A stretch of DNA of 64,000 nt from Thermoplasmatota archaeon (GCA_023379845.1 JAMCPG010000034.1:1-64000); one strand, 5' to 3'; positions 25,200 to 34,183 are shown, counted from the stretch's first letter. Notes: generated by a model from the sequence alone, not told the origin. Numbers and translations: made by a program.

Positions 25200-26123
25200 T
25201 TACTGCAATATCTTGTCTGCAAAGCTGTTTGCAGGATCGACCAGTGATTTTCCATTCTTTTGAACAGCCTGCAGCGCAGGGGGTGAGCTAAGGTAATCCT
25301 TCACATGTTCGTTGAGCCTCCTCGGGAAGCTTGGAATAGTATTGTTCTCGTAGAAAACTCCAGTCGGGATCCTCTTGTCCATTTCAAGCGCTTTAACGAA
25401 TGCACGCTGGTAAATATCCTCATAATGATCGACGTTGCTCTCATTCACTGTTGGGTTCCATGACTTGTCGTCCTCAAGCTTGTATACCTTCTGCCTGTAA
25501 ACTTCCATTGTGTTTATGTTATTGTAAGTTGGGCATGGTTGAAGCACGTCAATGAGAGAAGATCCATCATGCATTATTGACCTCTTTACAATCTCTTTCA
25601 GCTGCTTTGTATCAAAGGAAAAGCCCCTGGCAACAAACGTATAACCGGACGCAAGTGCCAGCGCAACTGGATTGACCTGCCCAAACACGTTAGGCCTAGT
25701 CAGCGACTTTGTCTGCATTCCAAGCGCCATCGTGGGAGCAGCCTGCCCCTTTGTGAGACCATACACCTGGTTATCAAAGAGTACTACAGTTATGCCGGTG
25801 TTCCTTCTGCCTTCGGCTACAAAATGCCCTGCACCGATCGAAAGAAGATCGCCGTCTCCCCCTGTGAGCACTACTTTCAGGTTTGGGTTTGCCAGCTTCA
25901 AGCCCGTCGCGAAAGGTATACCCCTTCCGTGAAGTGTGTGCATCCCCGCAGCATTGATGTAGTGCGGGGTCTTCCCTGAACAGCCAATTCCAGAAACCAT
26001 TGCTAGGTTCTTAGGATCCAGGTTGAGTTCTGTAAATGCCTGCGTAAGTGCCGTCAGAATGCCAAAATCACCGCATCCTGGACACCAGTCAATTGCTACG
26101 TCAGTTCTAAAATTATGCGCCAT
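25200..26123 (-). CDS. 2-oxoacid:ferredoxin oxidoreductase, beta subunit
   Basis: A 307-residue TPP-binding subunit. WCPGCGDFGILTAL at the N-terminus carries cysteines of the [4Fe-4S] site, GIGCSGKTPHY adds another, and GGDGDLLSIGAGHF with DNQVYGLTKGQ is the TPP/Mg motif. With the alpha subunit it decarboxylates pyruvate or other 2-oxoacids to acyl-CoA and reduces ferredoxin. It lacks a separate ferredoxin-like domain, as in two-subunit archaeal enzymes. It overlaps the alpha gene by 11 bases, and a hairpin follows the stop. Confidence 0.94.
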   Translation of the reverse strand: MAHNFRTDVAIDWCPGCGDFGILTALTQAFTELNLDPKNLAMVSGIGCSGKTPHYINAAGMHTLHGRGIPFATGLKLANPNLKVVLTGGDGDLLSIGAGHFVAEGRRNTGITVVLFDNQVYGLTKGQAAPTMALGMQTKSLTRPNVFGQVNPVALALASGYTFVARGFSFDTKQLKEIVKRSIMHDGSSLIDVLQPCPTYNNINTMEVYRQKVYKLEDDKSWNPTVNESNVDHYEDIYQRAFVKALEMDKRIPTGVFYENNTIPSFPRRLNEHVKDYLSSPPALQAVQKNGKSLVDPANSFADKILQ

Positions 26124-28011
26124 TTTTCAACACCACCACTTTTTCTTTCTTTTCTATTATCCTTAGCGAGGCATCCATAACCTCATCCTCAGTTACATGC
26201 CGACCATTGTATTTCAGGATGAGATTTTCTATGCCTATGCCTGTATTCATCTTTATGACTTTGCACGCCTGAGCTGTCATGTTGCTCTCGACTCCAATTA
26301 CCTTCTTTGCCTTCTTCAACACTTCCGAGACAAACTCTGAAGGGAAGGGCTCGAACATCTTGAGATAGAGAAGATTTGCCTTTATGCCTTTCTTTCCAAG
26401 AGCATCAATAACATCAAGGACAAGCCCTTTCTGGCTTCCCCATGTCATGAAAGTTACATCAGCGCTGGATGGCCCGATAACAACTGCCCTTTCAGACATT
26501 GGTACCTCTTTTTCGCATGTTTCTATCTTAAGGAACCTCTTCTCCATCTGCCTGTCCCTCATCCAAGTATCTTCAGTAACATGGCCTTTCTCGTCGTGCT
26601 CATCGCCAGTTAGCCAGAATATATCCCTGCCAAAAAACCCAATTGGAGAAATACCATTCTTTGTGTCCAGGGTGAACCGGGAAAATGAGTCCTTGCCATC
26701 TGATTTGTCCGGTTCCTGTACCTTCAGGGAAGACGCATCGGGAATATCAACAAGCTCAGTCGTATTGGCAAGGTTCTTGTCAATGAGGTGTATAACCGGG
26801 AGCTGATACCTCTGAGCATAATTCAGGGCACGAACAGAGTCTTCTATGCATTCCTTCACATCACCGGAAGAGATGACAATTCTTGGAAATTCCCCATGTC
26901 CCGTGTGAAGCGCAAAGAGGAGATCAGACTGCCCATTTCTGGTTGGCAGACCGGTGCTGGGTCCTCCCCTCTGGTATAGTGTGACAACTAGTGGTATCTC
27001 ATCCATTCCAGCAAAAGATATGGCCTCGGCCATAAGTGAAAAACCAGGTCCGCTCGTCGCAGTGGCACTTCTGGTTCCAGTCATGGCAGCACCTGATGCC
27101 ATGTTTATTGCAGATATTTCATCCTCTGCCTGCACAACTGTTACACCGCCTGTTATAAGGTTGGTATTCTCTCCTTCCATCCACTTAAGTTCTTCGTGCT
27201 CTTCCAGAATAGTACTTTCGTCGCTGGCAGGAGTTATAGGATAATAGGTCTGGAATCTCAACCCGCCAATAACCTTCCCAATCGCAGAACCATCATTACC
27301 TGTAAGAAGCATTTTTTTACCCATTTCCAGGTCAGGCAGATTTTTTATCCTTAGCTTGTTCTTGGAGCAGTAATCATATGCTGCATCAACAACCTTGATA
27401 TTTGGCCCAATGACCTTTTCCTTGTTTCCAAAAACGCTTCTGATCACTTTTTCAACATAATTCTTATCTATGCCTAGAACTGCAAGAGTGGCCGCTGCTC
27501 CGAATGTGTTGAAGTACCTCGTAGGAGTACCGTCAGACACAGCCTCAGATACGACATTACCGAATGAAACTGGAATAGGGACAGCGCCTTTTGACTTCAT
27601 ATATTCAAGGACGCCCTTGACGTTTAGCGTATGACCTGTACTCTCAAGCATTTCCTTGATTCTTCTCGATGTGTCCCTCATAATCATTCTTGCCTGAGAA
27701 AGCTCGGATGTCTCGAAGTCTGCGTCATAAAGGATCCTTGTTCCTTTTGATATATCTTCATGGTGCTCAAATATTGTATCCGGATCGAGGGCAACCAGGA
27801 TGTCAACAGGATACCTTACTGAACGAACCGGGGAATTCTTCACACGGAGATGTATATAGCTGTGCCTGCCCTTTATATTTGAATGAAATTCCCGCACAGA
27901 AATTACCTGATACCCGGAGTAGGTAAATGCCTTGCTGATCATGCTAGAAGCTGTGTCGATACCGCCTCCCTGCGGCCCACCGATCACGATACTGAGATCT
28001 ACATTTTCCAT
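26113..28011 (-). CDS. 2-oxoacid:ferredoxin oxidoreductase, fused gamma-alpha subunit
   Basis: A 632-residue protein. Residues 1-190 form the gamma domain (GGPQGGGIDTASSMI, REFHSNIKGRHSY) and the rest the alpha domain, with the YPITPASDES motif of the two-subunit enzymes near residue 258 and SGPGFSLMAEA. The fused order is typical of archaeal 2-oxoacid oxidoreductases with broad specificity. It starts at ATG 28011, with TATA-like DNA at 28032-28042 and an exact 14-bp palindrome just upstream of that. Coupled with the beta gene by overlap. Confidence 0.93.
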   Translation of the reverse strand: MENVDLSIVIGGPQGGGIDTASSMISKAFTYSGYQVISVREFHSNIKGRHSYIHLRVKNSPVRSVRYPVDILVALDPDTIFEHHEDISKGTRILYDADFETSELSQARMIMRDTSRRIKEMLESTGHTLNVKGVLEYMKSKGAVPIPVSFGNVVSEAVSDGTPTRYFNTFGAAATLAVLGIDKNYVEKVIRSVFGNKEKVIGPNIKVVDAAYDYCSKNKLRIKNLPDLEMGKKMLLTGNDGSAIGKVIGGLRFQTYYPITPASDESTILEEHEELKWMEGENTNLITGGVTVVQAEDEISAINMASGAAMTGTRSATATSGPGFSLMAEAISFAGMDEIPLVVTLYQRGGPSTGLPTRNGQSDLLFALHTGHGEFPRIVISSGDVKECIEDSVRALNYAQRYQLPVIHLIDKNLANTTELVDIPDASSLKVQEPDKSDGKDSFSRFTLDTKNGISPIGFFGRDIFWLTGDEHDEKGHVTEDTWMRDRQMEKRFLKIETCEKEVPMSERAVVIGPSSADVTFMTWGSQKGLVLDVIDALGKKGIKANLLYLKMFEPFPSEFVSEVLKKAKKVIGVESNMTAQACKVIKMNTGIGIENLILKYNGRHVTEDEVMDASLRIIEKKEKVVVLKNGA

Positions 28012-28057
28012 AACGCCAAGAATAGCAAATCAATTAATATACTTTTTATGAGCGGTT

Positions 28058-28071
28058 CTGCAAATTTGCAG
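28058..28071. promoter_or_regulatory. 14-bp palindrome in the OFOR divergent promoter region
   Basis: CTGCAAATTTGCAG is an exact palindrome. It lies about 16 bp upstream of the probable TATA box of the OFOR operon (28032-28042) and about 40 bp from the TATA-like TTTATTATG of the opposite gene at 28136. Symmetry and placement suggest an operator, perhaps for an activator or repressor of OFOR. Confidence 0.5.
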
Positions 28072-28135
28072 CTAATCTTTCTCTAACGTGATTCATGCTC
28101 AAAGAATTTATTATGTATAGACCCATGCGGTAGAC

Positions 28136-28429
28136 GTGTTTGCCATCTACTTTCTAAAGCCAGAAAACAGGTCGACTTTGGATGCCCTGAAGAACGATGA
28201 CCTTATAGGACGCCAGTCAATCGTAACAAAAGATGCCGCCTCCCTTGACTTTAAGGAACCCGGACTCATCGTTATGGTTGAAGGATCCCGTGAGGCGATA
28301 GATGCTGTAGATGCAAAATTCGGTTCCTTGATGGAAAAGCTGAAAAAAGATAGATCAGATCACCTGTATGCTATTTTAAAGGACGAAGAGAAGAAAGCAG
28401 ACGAGGGAATGGGGTTCCTTTTTGGCTAA
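28136..28429 (+). CDS. Small conserved-looking hypothetical protein
   Basis: A 97-residue alpha/beta protein starting with GTG at 28136 (MFAIYFLKPEN). TTTATTATG at 28108-28116 is about 25 bp upstream and supports this leaderless GTG start. The sequence has one strand-rich half (IYFLKPEN, GLIVMVEGSREAI) and a charged helical C-terminus. No family was recognised. It overlaps the UPF0200 kinase gene by eight bases and should be translated with it, which suggests a related function in nucleotide or coenzyme metabolism. Confidence 0.65.
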   Translation: MFAIYFLKPENRSTLDALKNDDLIGRQSIVTKDAASLDFKEPGLIVMVEGSREAIDAVDAKFGSLMEKLKKDRSDHLYAILKDEEKKADEGMGFLFG

Positions 28430-28970
28430 GAAAGTACTCGTAGTAACTGGAATGCCGGGCGCAGGCAAGGATGAATTTATTTCAGTGGCACGTGAAATGG
28501 GATTCGCCGACTTTCACATGGGAAATACCGTGAGAAAGTACGCTGCTGTTGAAGGGATACCGTCTACGGATTCAGATATCGGAGACTTTGCCTCAAGAGA
28601 GAGACTTCTCAAAGGGAAGGATATATGGGCAAGAAGGACAATAGAGACAATCAGCGATTCTGACAGCATTATAATTGACGGGCTTCGCAATAATGAGGAA
28701 CTTGATTACTTCAAGAGCGTAGAGGGACATGTCTTCGTGGTCGCGATATTTGCAAACAGGGCCACACGGCTTTCCCGCATATTGAAGAGAAACAGGCCGG
28801 ATGACGTAAAAAACCTCGAGGAACTAATAGAAAGAGACAACAGGGAACTCTCCTGGGGCATAGCGAGGGCAATAGTTCTTTCCGATTATCTTGTAGTCAA
28901 TGATACATCCCTGGTTCATTTCAGGGAAGAGTCCCGTAAACTTCTTCACGAAGTCTCGGAGATTTCATAA
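28422..28970 (+). CDS. UPF0200 P-loop kinase (dephospho-CoA kinase-like)
   Basis: A 182-residue P-loop protein with GMPGAGKDEFI near residue 10, a FHMGNTVRKYA segment, IIIDGLRNNEELDYF, and a lid-like RNRPDD region. This is the archaeal UPF0200 family, related to dephospho-CoA and adenylate kinases; the substrate is unproven. Translation begins at TTG 28422, overlapping the preceding gene by eight bases with a weak GGGG SD at 28411. Its 3' end overlaps the convergent purQ gene by six bases. Confidence 0.85.
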   Translation: MAKKVLVVTGMPGAGKDEFISVAREMGFADFHMGNTVRKYAAVEGIPSTDSDIGDFASRERLLKGKDIWARRTIETISDSDSIIIDGLRNNEELDYFKSVEGHVFVVAIFANRATRLSRILKRNRPDDVKNLEELIERDNRELSWGIARAIVLSDYLVVNDTSLVHFREESRKLLHEVSEIS

Positions 28971-29708
28971 AGATTTCGAGTAAGCGACGATTGCGTCAAA
29001 AAATTGCTTTCCCGCCGCTGGTTCCAGTTTTTCAGCAGCCTGGTATGCGTAATATATCCTCTCAGGGTGTGGCATAAGGCCGATTGAATTGCCATAAGAA
29101 TTTGAAAGAGCTGCGATGTTGCCGTATGATCCATTTGGGTTCCATGGATAACCAGCCGGATTTCCTTCAGGGTCAACATACTGGAAAAGAATGTTTCCAC
29201 CATCACTAAGATAGTTGAATGTGCTCTCTGGATAATCAAGGACAATTCGACCCTCAGAATGGGCCACTGGAATCTCCCAGGCGTTCCTGCCGACATAAGC
29301 TGATCCAATCATTCTGTTCCTGGTCGCTATCCGGACAAAAACTTTCCTGCACTCAAACCTGCCGGAAGAATTGAACGTCAGGGTGACCCTCTTTTCAAGG
29401 CGAGATTCTCCAGGAAGTAGCCCGAGTTCAACCATCACCTGGAAACCGTTGCATACACCTATAATCGGCCTGTGTGAATCATTAAATTCAGAAATATCCC
29501 TTCCGGAGGCAGCTTTCACTCGCGCAGCGAAAATAGCCCCCGCCCTTACGTAATCGCCTGCAGAGAATCCGCCTGGAAAAAATATGATGTCAAAGTCTGT
29601 CAGTTTCTTTCTACGGTCTTCAAGCTGCTTTATGTGAACATATTCCGGTTTTGCGCCGGATCGCCTGAAGGACTCAAAAGCCTCGTACTCGCAGTTAGTT
29701 CCTTCCAT
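28965..29708 (-). CDS. purQ: Phosphoribosylformylglycinamidine synthase glutaminase subunit PurQ
   Basis: A 247-residue class I glutamine amidotransferase that supplies ammonia in purine synthesis. The nucleophile is in IGVCNGFQVMVELG, and the oxyanion and catalytic His region is GLMPHPERI. The only standard start is ATG 29708 (MEGTNCEYEAF), but the family begins one beta strand earlier (xIAVIRxEGTN). That strand is present upstream in frame as AAIVR, in a 12-codon stretch after the L40e stop that has no ATG, GTG or TTG. The true start may be a non-standard codon. L40e and PurQ are in the same frame, separated by one TAA. Confidence 0.85.
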   Translation of the reverse strand: MEGTNCEYEAFESFRRSGAKPEYVHIKQLEDRRKKLTDFDIIFFPGGFSAGDYVRAGAIFAARVKAASGRDISEFNDSHRPIIGVCNGFQVMVELGLLPGESRLEKRVTLTFNSSGRFECRKVFVRIATRNRMIGSAYVGRNAWEIPVAHSEGRIVLDYPESTFNYLSDGGNILFQYVDPEGNPAGYPWNPNGSYGNIAALSNSYGNSIGLMPHPERIYYAYQAAEKLEPAAGKQFFDAIVAYSKSL

Positions 29709-29747
29709 CCTGACTATAGCAGCGGAGGGCGAGCCGGAAGAATCCGT

Positions 29748-29897
29748 TTACTGACCGCCTCTTCTCTCCTTTGCCTTCATTCTAAGATCGGGAGAACCGC
29801 ATTTCCTGCACCTCTTTGCTGTTGGTGCATTCCTTGCATTGCATTTCATGCAGATTTTTTTATTTAACCTTCTTTCGACTGCTTCTGGAAACGGCAT
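29748..29897 (-). CDS. rpl40e: Large-subunit ribosomal protein L40e
   Basis: A 49-residue zinc-ribbon protein starting [19 protein letters not shown], with Cys pairs CMKC and CRKC. The frame is open for 28 more codons upstream, but the archaeal family starts at this position, so the ATG at 29897 is chosen. It is part of the 50S subunit and the archaeal counterpart of the ubiquitin-fused eukaryotic L40. PurQ follows in the same frame after a single stop codon. Confidence 0.9.
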   Translation of the reverse strand: MPFPEAVERRLNKKICMKCNARNAPTAKRCRKCGSPDLRMKAKERRGGQ

Positions 29898-30035
29898 ATA
29901 TGTACACTTCCCTATACTATCGTTACGCTGACCTGATTGTTTACTCCCTAATAATTCTTGTAGTGCTCGGCACTTCTTCAAGATTGAGGGCCAACTAACC
30001 CCGTCTCTGGTATTGGTGCCAATTCACTGTAATTC

Positions 30036-31595
30036 TTAAATTATTCTGGGTATTAGAAGTTCCCAGAATATAAGGAATATAATAAACAGCCCGAGGTAGT
30101 TAGCGATGGCGCCAGCTGTTTTCTCGTTTGATAGCGCCTTTATTTTTCTCTTCGTTCCGAATATGTAAAGGGTGTCTTTCAGGAACTGCCCACCATCAGT
30201 AATAAGGATGGGCAAAGCGTTTGTCAGGCCAAGAAGGAAGCTTAACCAGAAAACCCAGAATAACATGTTGGTTGCAAACCAGAATAGTGGTGTGTAGAAT
30301 GGAGTAGCAAAGAGGGAAGCTAGCGCCGAGGGCACAGGTGATAACCCCTGGAAAGGTAGAGAAAGAGTCGTGAAAAATCCTTCGGTTCCGCCATAGATTG
30401 CGTCTGAACCGAAGACAGTTGCCTTCATGAAGCTCATGGAATATCCGTCTATTCCAAGGCAGGAAGCAGTCACTCCAAGGAAGCTCTCACTCTTGAATGA
30501 GGGTGAGTTGAGTCCGGGTGCATACTGCGAATAGTAGCTGTATTTTGAAGCAGTTGTAAGGTTTATGGTCGTATAAGTGACGGCAGAGGAAGTCGTATTT
30601 TCGTATATCATGGTTATGTTGATCGAAGTTCCAGGAGCAATAGAGTCCAGGGAGTTGGTGAGAGAACTATCGTTGTAAATAGGAGTTGAACCTATGTCTG
30701 CGATTATTCCTCCAGGGAAAATTGTGTTGTAGGCGGGATAACCTTTCAACGTTCCGGTTATAACAAGTCCGGCGGGCATTTCTGCTTGCTTGAAAGTTCC
30801 TCCGGAAAGTATTCCGACTGACGTCATAGTTCCTGGTGGAATGGTGGAATTCTGAAGCTCGTTCAGTATATTGTTACCGCTGTAGTTCCCAAAACTGACC
30901 AGTTCAGATCCCGGAAGTATCAGGTTTGATGCGGGAGAATCTGAGGTAACCTGTTGCACATAAGCTCCGGGCTGATATGCATGAACAGATGGCATAAGGA
31001 GGAAGACAAGAATGAGGAATGATATCAGTGCAATAACTATATTAATTGAAGGTCCCGCTGCGAATATTCTCCGCCTAACGACAGGATCCGCGGCCATCAT
31101 TGCCTCCTGTTCCGGCTCCACAAATGCACCAACCGGTATTATAAAAAAGAGAGCCCCTACCGAAGAAACAGGGAGCCCGTGTTTCCTGGCTGTGATACCA
31201 TGCATTAGCTCATGAACCACCACAGAGAAGATGAGGGCAACTGACCCATAAACCAGAGGAATATCCCTGTTTATGCCGGGAAGCACAAGATATTCCGTAA
31301 GAGGCACTGACACAACCTCCTTTATCTGAGTGGCAAGGTAGCTTTCGTATAGAAGAAGGATTATACCGCCCACCAGGAAAACTAAAACTATTACCACTGA
31401 TAATCGTGAAAATATTTTGGACCCATTGACTCTGGCAACACGGTCCAGAACACCCCTGTTCTTAACAGCCTTAAACATAAGGAAAGGGCCATAAACCTGA
31501 AAATTCTTGGTTTTAGCAATTCTACCGGAAAGAGCGGTCAGGATAACTATCCATGCTATAATCACCAGGATTGCTATTTCCAGACCACTGATCAT
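30036..31595 (-). CDS. Site-2 protease family intramembrane metalloprotease (M50)
   Basis: A 519-residue membrane protein. The zinc motif HELMH is at His128-Glu129-His132 in a membrane helix, and the C-terminal NALPILITDGGQFLKD supplies the zinc-binding Asp. A large extracytoplasmic domain of about 220 residues, with PDZ-like pieces (PGGIIADIGSTPIYNDSSL), is inserted between helices. Such enzymes cleave membrane-bound regulators or clear membrane peptides. Length is at the upper end of the family. A near-promoter inverted repeat lies upstream at 31626-31647. Confidence 0.88.
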   Translation of the reverse strand: MISGLEIAILVIIAWIVILTALSGRIAKTKNFQVYGPFLMFKAVKNRGVLDRVARVNGSKIFSRLSVVIVLVFLVGGIILLLYESYLATQIKEVVSVPLTEYLVLPGINRDIPLVYGSVALIFSVVVHELMHGITARKHGLPVSSVGALFFIIPVGAFVEPEQEAMMAADPVVRRRIFAAGPSINIVIALISFLILVFLLMPSVHAYQPGAYVQQVTSDSPASNLILPGSELVSFGNYSGNNILNELQNSTIPPGTMTSVGILSGGTFKQAEMPAGLVITGTLKGYPAYNTIFPGGIIADIGSTPIYNDSSLTNSLDSIAPGTSINITMIYENTTSSAVTYTTINLTTASKYSYYSQYAPGLNSPSFKSESFLGVTASCLGIDGYSMSFMKATVFGSDAIYGGTEGFFTTLSLPFQGLSPVPSALASLFATPFYTPLFWFATNMLFWVFWLSFLLGLTNALPILITDGGQFLKDTLYIFGTKRKIKALSNEKTAGAIANYLGLFIIFLIFWELLIPRII

Positions 31596-31625
31596 TACCG
31601 CCTAATTTCTAACAGATATTACTCT

Positions 31626-31647
31626 TTTTCCTTGTGGATAAGGAAAA
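31626..31647. promoter_or_regulatory. Inverted repeat upstream of the site-2 protease gene
   Basis: TTTTCCTT-GTGGAT-AAGGAAAA, an exact 8-bp-arm inverted repeat, 31-52 bp before the ATG at 31595 and directly upstream of a TATA-like AGTAATATC. It could be an operator, or a hairpin ending the upstream M24 peptidase transcript (105 nt after its stop). Confidence 0.4.
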
Positions 31648-31751
31648 TAGTCTCCTAATTTTAGTCACAGTCAGGTAAAATCGAGCCGTTTTAACATTTT
31701 TAAAGCTTAAGAAAGTTATCTTAAAGCATCATGTCTGAGAGGAAAACGGAA

Positions 31752-32942
31752 TCAAACAACAATTAGATCGTCTATATCGCGCGGGTAATAGGTTATTACC
31801 TCTGGTCCATCCTTATGCATGATAATCGTATCTGAATGCCTGAATCCACCAAGTTTGGGAATGTATAGCCCCGGTTCAACCGTAAAGACCATGTTCTCTC
31901 GAATGACGGAGTCGTCCCCAACATCGAAGAACGGTGATTCGTGTCCTTCGAGCCCAATACAGTGCCCACTGTGATGCAGCAAAAGTTGGGATACATCGTT
32001 CAACTTTGCGAAGGAGTTCACAACACGATCTATGTCGCTGAACTTGGATCCTACGTTTAACGCGGAAATAGCCGCCTGTTGCATTTCAACCATGATTCCA
32101 TGGTATCTCCGCATCTGGGTTGTAACCTTTCCTACGAATATATTTCTCTCTATCTCTACATGATATCCGTCGATGTTTCCATCTGCACCTGTTCCCAGCA
32201 GATCATCTTTCTTGATTGGCCTGTTTATCGAAAGCGCGTGCGGGTAGTAAGAGTGGGTGCCAACCTGGCCTCGAAATCCAGCCACAACATCCATCGGATA
32301 TCTTATTGGGGGCTGGGCATCTCTTCCAAATGCATTCATTGCTGCGAGCGTGGCATCAGAGCTGGCTTTATGTGCTATCTGGAAGTCAAATAGGCCGGGC
32401 CTCGTGTACTCTTGGAGAAGCCTGTGAGCATAATTTGCCCATTTCGCACTCTCCCGGATGACTTGCTGCTCAATTTCGCTCTTTGTTCTCCTCAGATCAT
32501 AGAGAGATGAGCCAATGTCCAGGATATTCTCCTCATACATTATTTCAGATACTGGTATTCCCTTGAAACCGTATATGGATGGATAAATGTAAGGATTGTC
32601 TAAACCCAGAACCTTATTACCGATCAACTCACGTATCCATTTGACAAACTGCTTGAAGGGATGCACTTTCCCGGGATAGTCGAAATATGAGTATGAATTG
32701 CTTATTACACTGGAAAGTAGCATGGAATGTTCCTCTTCAAGCCTCGGGCCCATGAAATAGACTTCCGCATTTCTCGTAACAAAAAGTCCCGCAGGTCGTT
32801 CTGTCTGGATATAAACCATGCCTGAGAAATACTTTATATTGGTAGGGTTTGAAAGAAAAACACCACCAAGATTTCTCTTCTCCATTATCGAGGCAAGAAC
32901 TGAAAGCCTCTTTAGATACTCTGACTCAGGAATTGAATGCAT
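31752..32942 (-). CDS. M24-family (Xaa-Pro peptidase-like) protein with altered metal site
   Basis: A 396-residue pita-bread-fold protein with an N-terminal creatinase-like domain and C-terminal M24 domain. The family regions HHSGHCIGLEGHE (His327, His334) and VEPGLY (Glu356) are intact, but three of the five usual metal ligands are changed: the DxGA aspartate is Gly250 (GTGAD), the SDxTRT aspartate is Glu263 (HVEIERN), and the last glutamate is Ser370 (FRHSDT). It may use a different metal set or be a non-peptidase relative. The promoter (TATA at 32963-32973) has an exact palindrome at its upstream edge. Confidence 0.85.
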   Translation of the reverse strand: MHSIPESEYLKRLSVLASIMEKRNLGGVFLSNPTNIKYFSGMVYIQTERPAGLFVTRNAEVYFMGPRLEEEHSMLLSSVISNSYSYFDYPGKVHPFKQFVKWIRELIGNKVLGLDNPYIYPSIYGFKGIPVSEIMYEENILDIGSSLYDLRRTKSEIEQQVIRESAKWANYAHRLLQEYTRPGLFDFQIAHKASSDATLAAMNAFGRDAQPPIRYPMDVVAGFRGQVGTHSYYPHALSINRPIKKDDLLGTGADGNIDGYHVEIERNIFVGKVTTQMRRYHGIMVEMQQAAISALNVGSKFSDIDRVVNSFAKLNDVSQLLLHHSGHCIGLEGHESPFFDVGDDSVIRENMVFTVEPGLYIPKLGGFRHSDTIIMHKDGPEVITYYPRDIDDLIVV

Positions 32943-32972
32943 TGCAGTTTAAGGTGTAGCATGCATTTATAA

Positions 32973-32987
32973 CTTACCCAGGGTAAG
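32973..32987. promoter_or_regulatory. 15-bp palindrome at the M24 gene promoter
   Basis: CTTACCC-A-GGGTAAG, exact 7-bp arms around one base, abutting the TATA box (TTATAAATG on the minus strand) 31-45 bp before the ATG at 32942. A protein bound here would cover the BRE/TFB contact, so it is a strong operator candidate. Confidence 0.55.
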
Positions 32988-33037
32988 CTGTGCTGTAATG
33001 AAAGCATAGAGAAGCAAATATATTTTATTCGGCTCCA

Positions 33038-34183
33038 TTATGTTTTTCTGGATAGTTGAGAGATTTTTTCTACAGCTGTGTCAATTTCATCGACCGTGTT
33101 GTAAAAGTGAGGGGCGAGCCTGATGCCAACATCCCTGCTCGACGTGAATATCCCGTTGACCCTCAGCCTGGCTTCCATATCATGTGCATTCGAAACTATG
33201 AAAGAAACAATCGCCCCCCTTTCCTTCTCGTTTTTGGGCGTTATTGTCTCAAGACCATGTTCTTCTCCTGCTTTAATAGCCCTTGAAGTTAATTTTTCCA
33301 CTCTTGACCTTATTACATCTACACCGATCGAAAGAATCGTCTTCATGCCCATAATACCAGCATATATTGAGGGAACTGCCCATGTTCCAGACTGGAATCG
33401 TTCTGCACCCTGTGCGAAACGAAGCTCCTCGGGTCCAAATCTAAACGGGAATTCCTGTGAGAACCAACCTATGAATGAAGGTTCCAGGCTTTCTATTAGA
33501 TCATACCGGACATAGAGAAAAGCAAGCCCTGGCAGTCCTAACAGATACTTCAAAGTACCGGAACTGAGGTAGTCGACATCATCTTTTTTAACATCTATCG
33601 GCGTATTTCCTGCCGACTGATATGCGTCAACATATATTTCACTACCAGAATTTCTTGCTATTTCTGCCAGCTCACGCAGGTTCTGCCTGAAGCCATTTAG
33701 AGAGCTTACATGTATGGAAGTTATAAGCCTTGTTTTTTTGTTTGCTGACAGCCTGTACTGTTCACTTGTAAGGCGATAATCCTTGTGCTTCAGGAGTATT
33801 TGCTCAGCTCCAAATTTCTTTTGTGCAAGGATAAGGTGATTAGTGGTTGGATATTCGAGATCTGATGTCAATACCTGATTTCTTTCGTTGAATTTAAAAG
33901 AGCTGAGAAGAGAACCAAATGCAGATGATACAGAGAAATGCGGAGCAATCTCATCCTTATGGGCATTTATTATTTGTGAAAAGAGTTTCTTCGATTCATT
34001 AACCTTTTCAGTCCACAATTCCCATGGATTTCCGTATTCTATGAGATCAGCCTCGTACTGGGCAAGAGAGGCCTTCATTTCCCTATAGAAGGGGGAGTGC
34101 GAACATGCCGCGAGATAGATACCCTTGTTCTCGATCTGAAAATCCGTCAACATATCTGTCCTGTGATAAGCTTTCGGGGTCAT
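33038..34183 (-). CDS. Class V aminotransferase-fold PLP enzyme
   Basis: A 381-residue PLP fold-type I protein. SEIYVDAYQSAGNTPIDV gives the cofactor-binding Asp and Gln, and SSGTLKYLLGLPG the Schiff-base lysine (TLK). The pattern resembles cysteine desulfurase/kynureninase/isopenicillin epimerase relatives. No Cys loop typical of SufS/IscS is evident, so desulfurase activity is doubtful. The substrate is unknown. The start is ATG 34183 at a short divergent promoter region shared with the FBP aldolase/phosphatase gene. Confidence 0.85.
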   Translation of the reverse strand: MTPKAYHRTDMLTDFQIENKGIYLAACSHSPFYREMKASLAQYEADLIEYGNPWELWTEKVNESKKLFSQIINAHKDEIAPHFSVSSAFGSLLSSFKFNERNQVLTSDLEYPTTNHLILAQKKFGAEQILLKHKDYRLTSEQYRLSANKKTRLITSIHVSSLNGFRQNLRELAEIARNSGSEIYVDAYQSAGNTPIDVKKDDVDYLSSGTLKYLLGLPGLAFLYVRYDLIESLEPSFIGWFSQEFPFRFGPEELRFAQGAERFQSGTWAVPSIYAGIMGMKTILSIGVDVIRSRVEKLTSRAIKAGEEHGLETITPKNEKERGAIVSFIVSNAHDMEARLRVNGIFTSSRDVGIRLAPHFYNTVDEIDTAVEKISQLSRKT

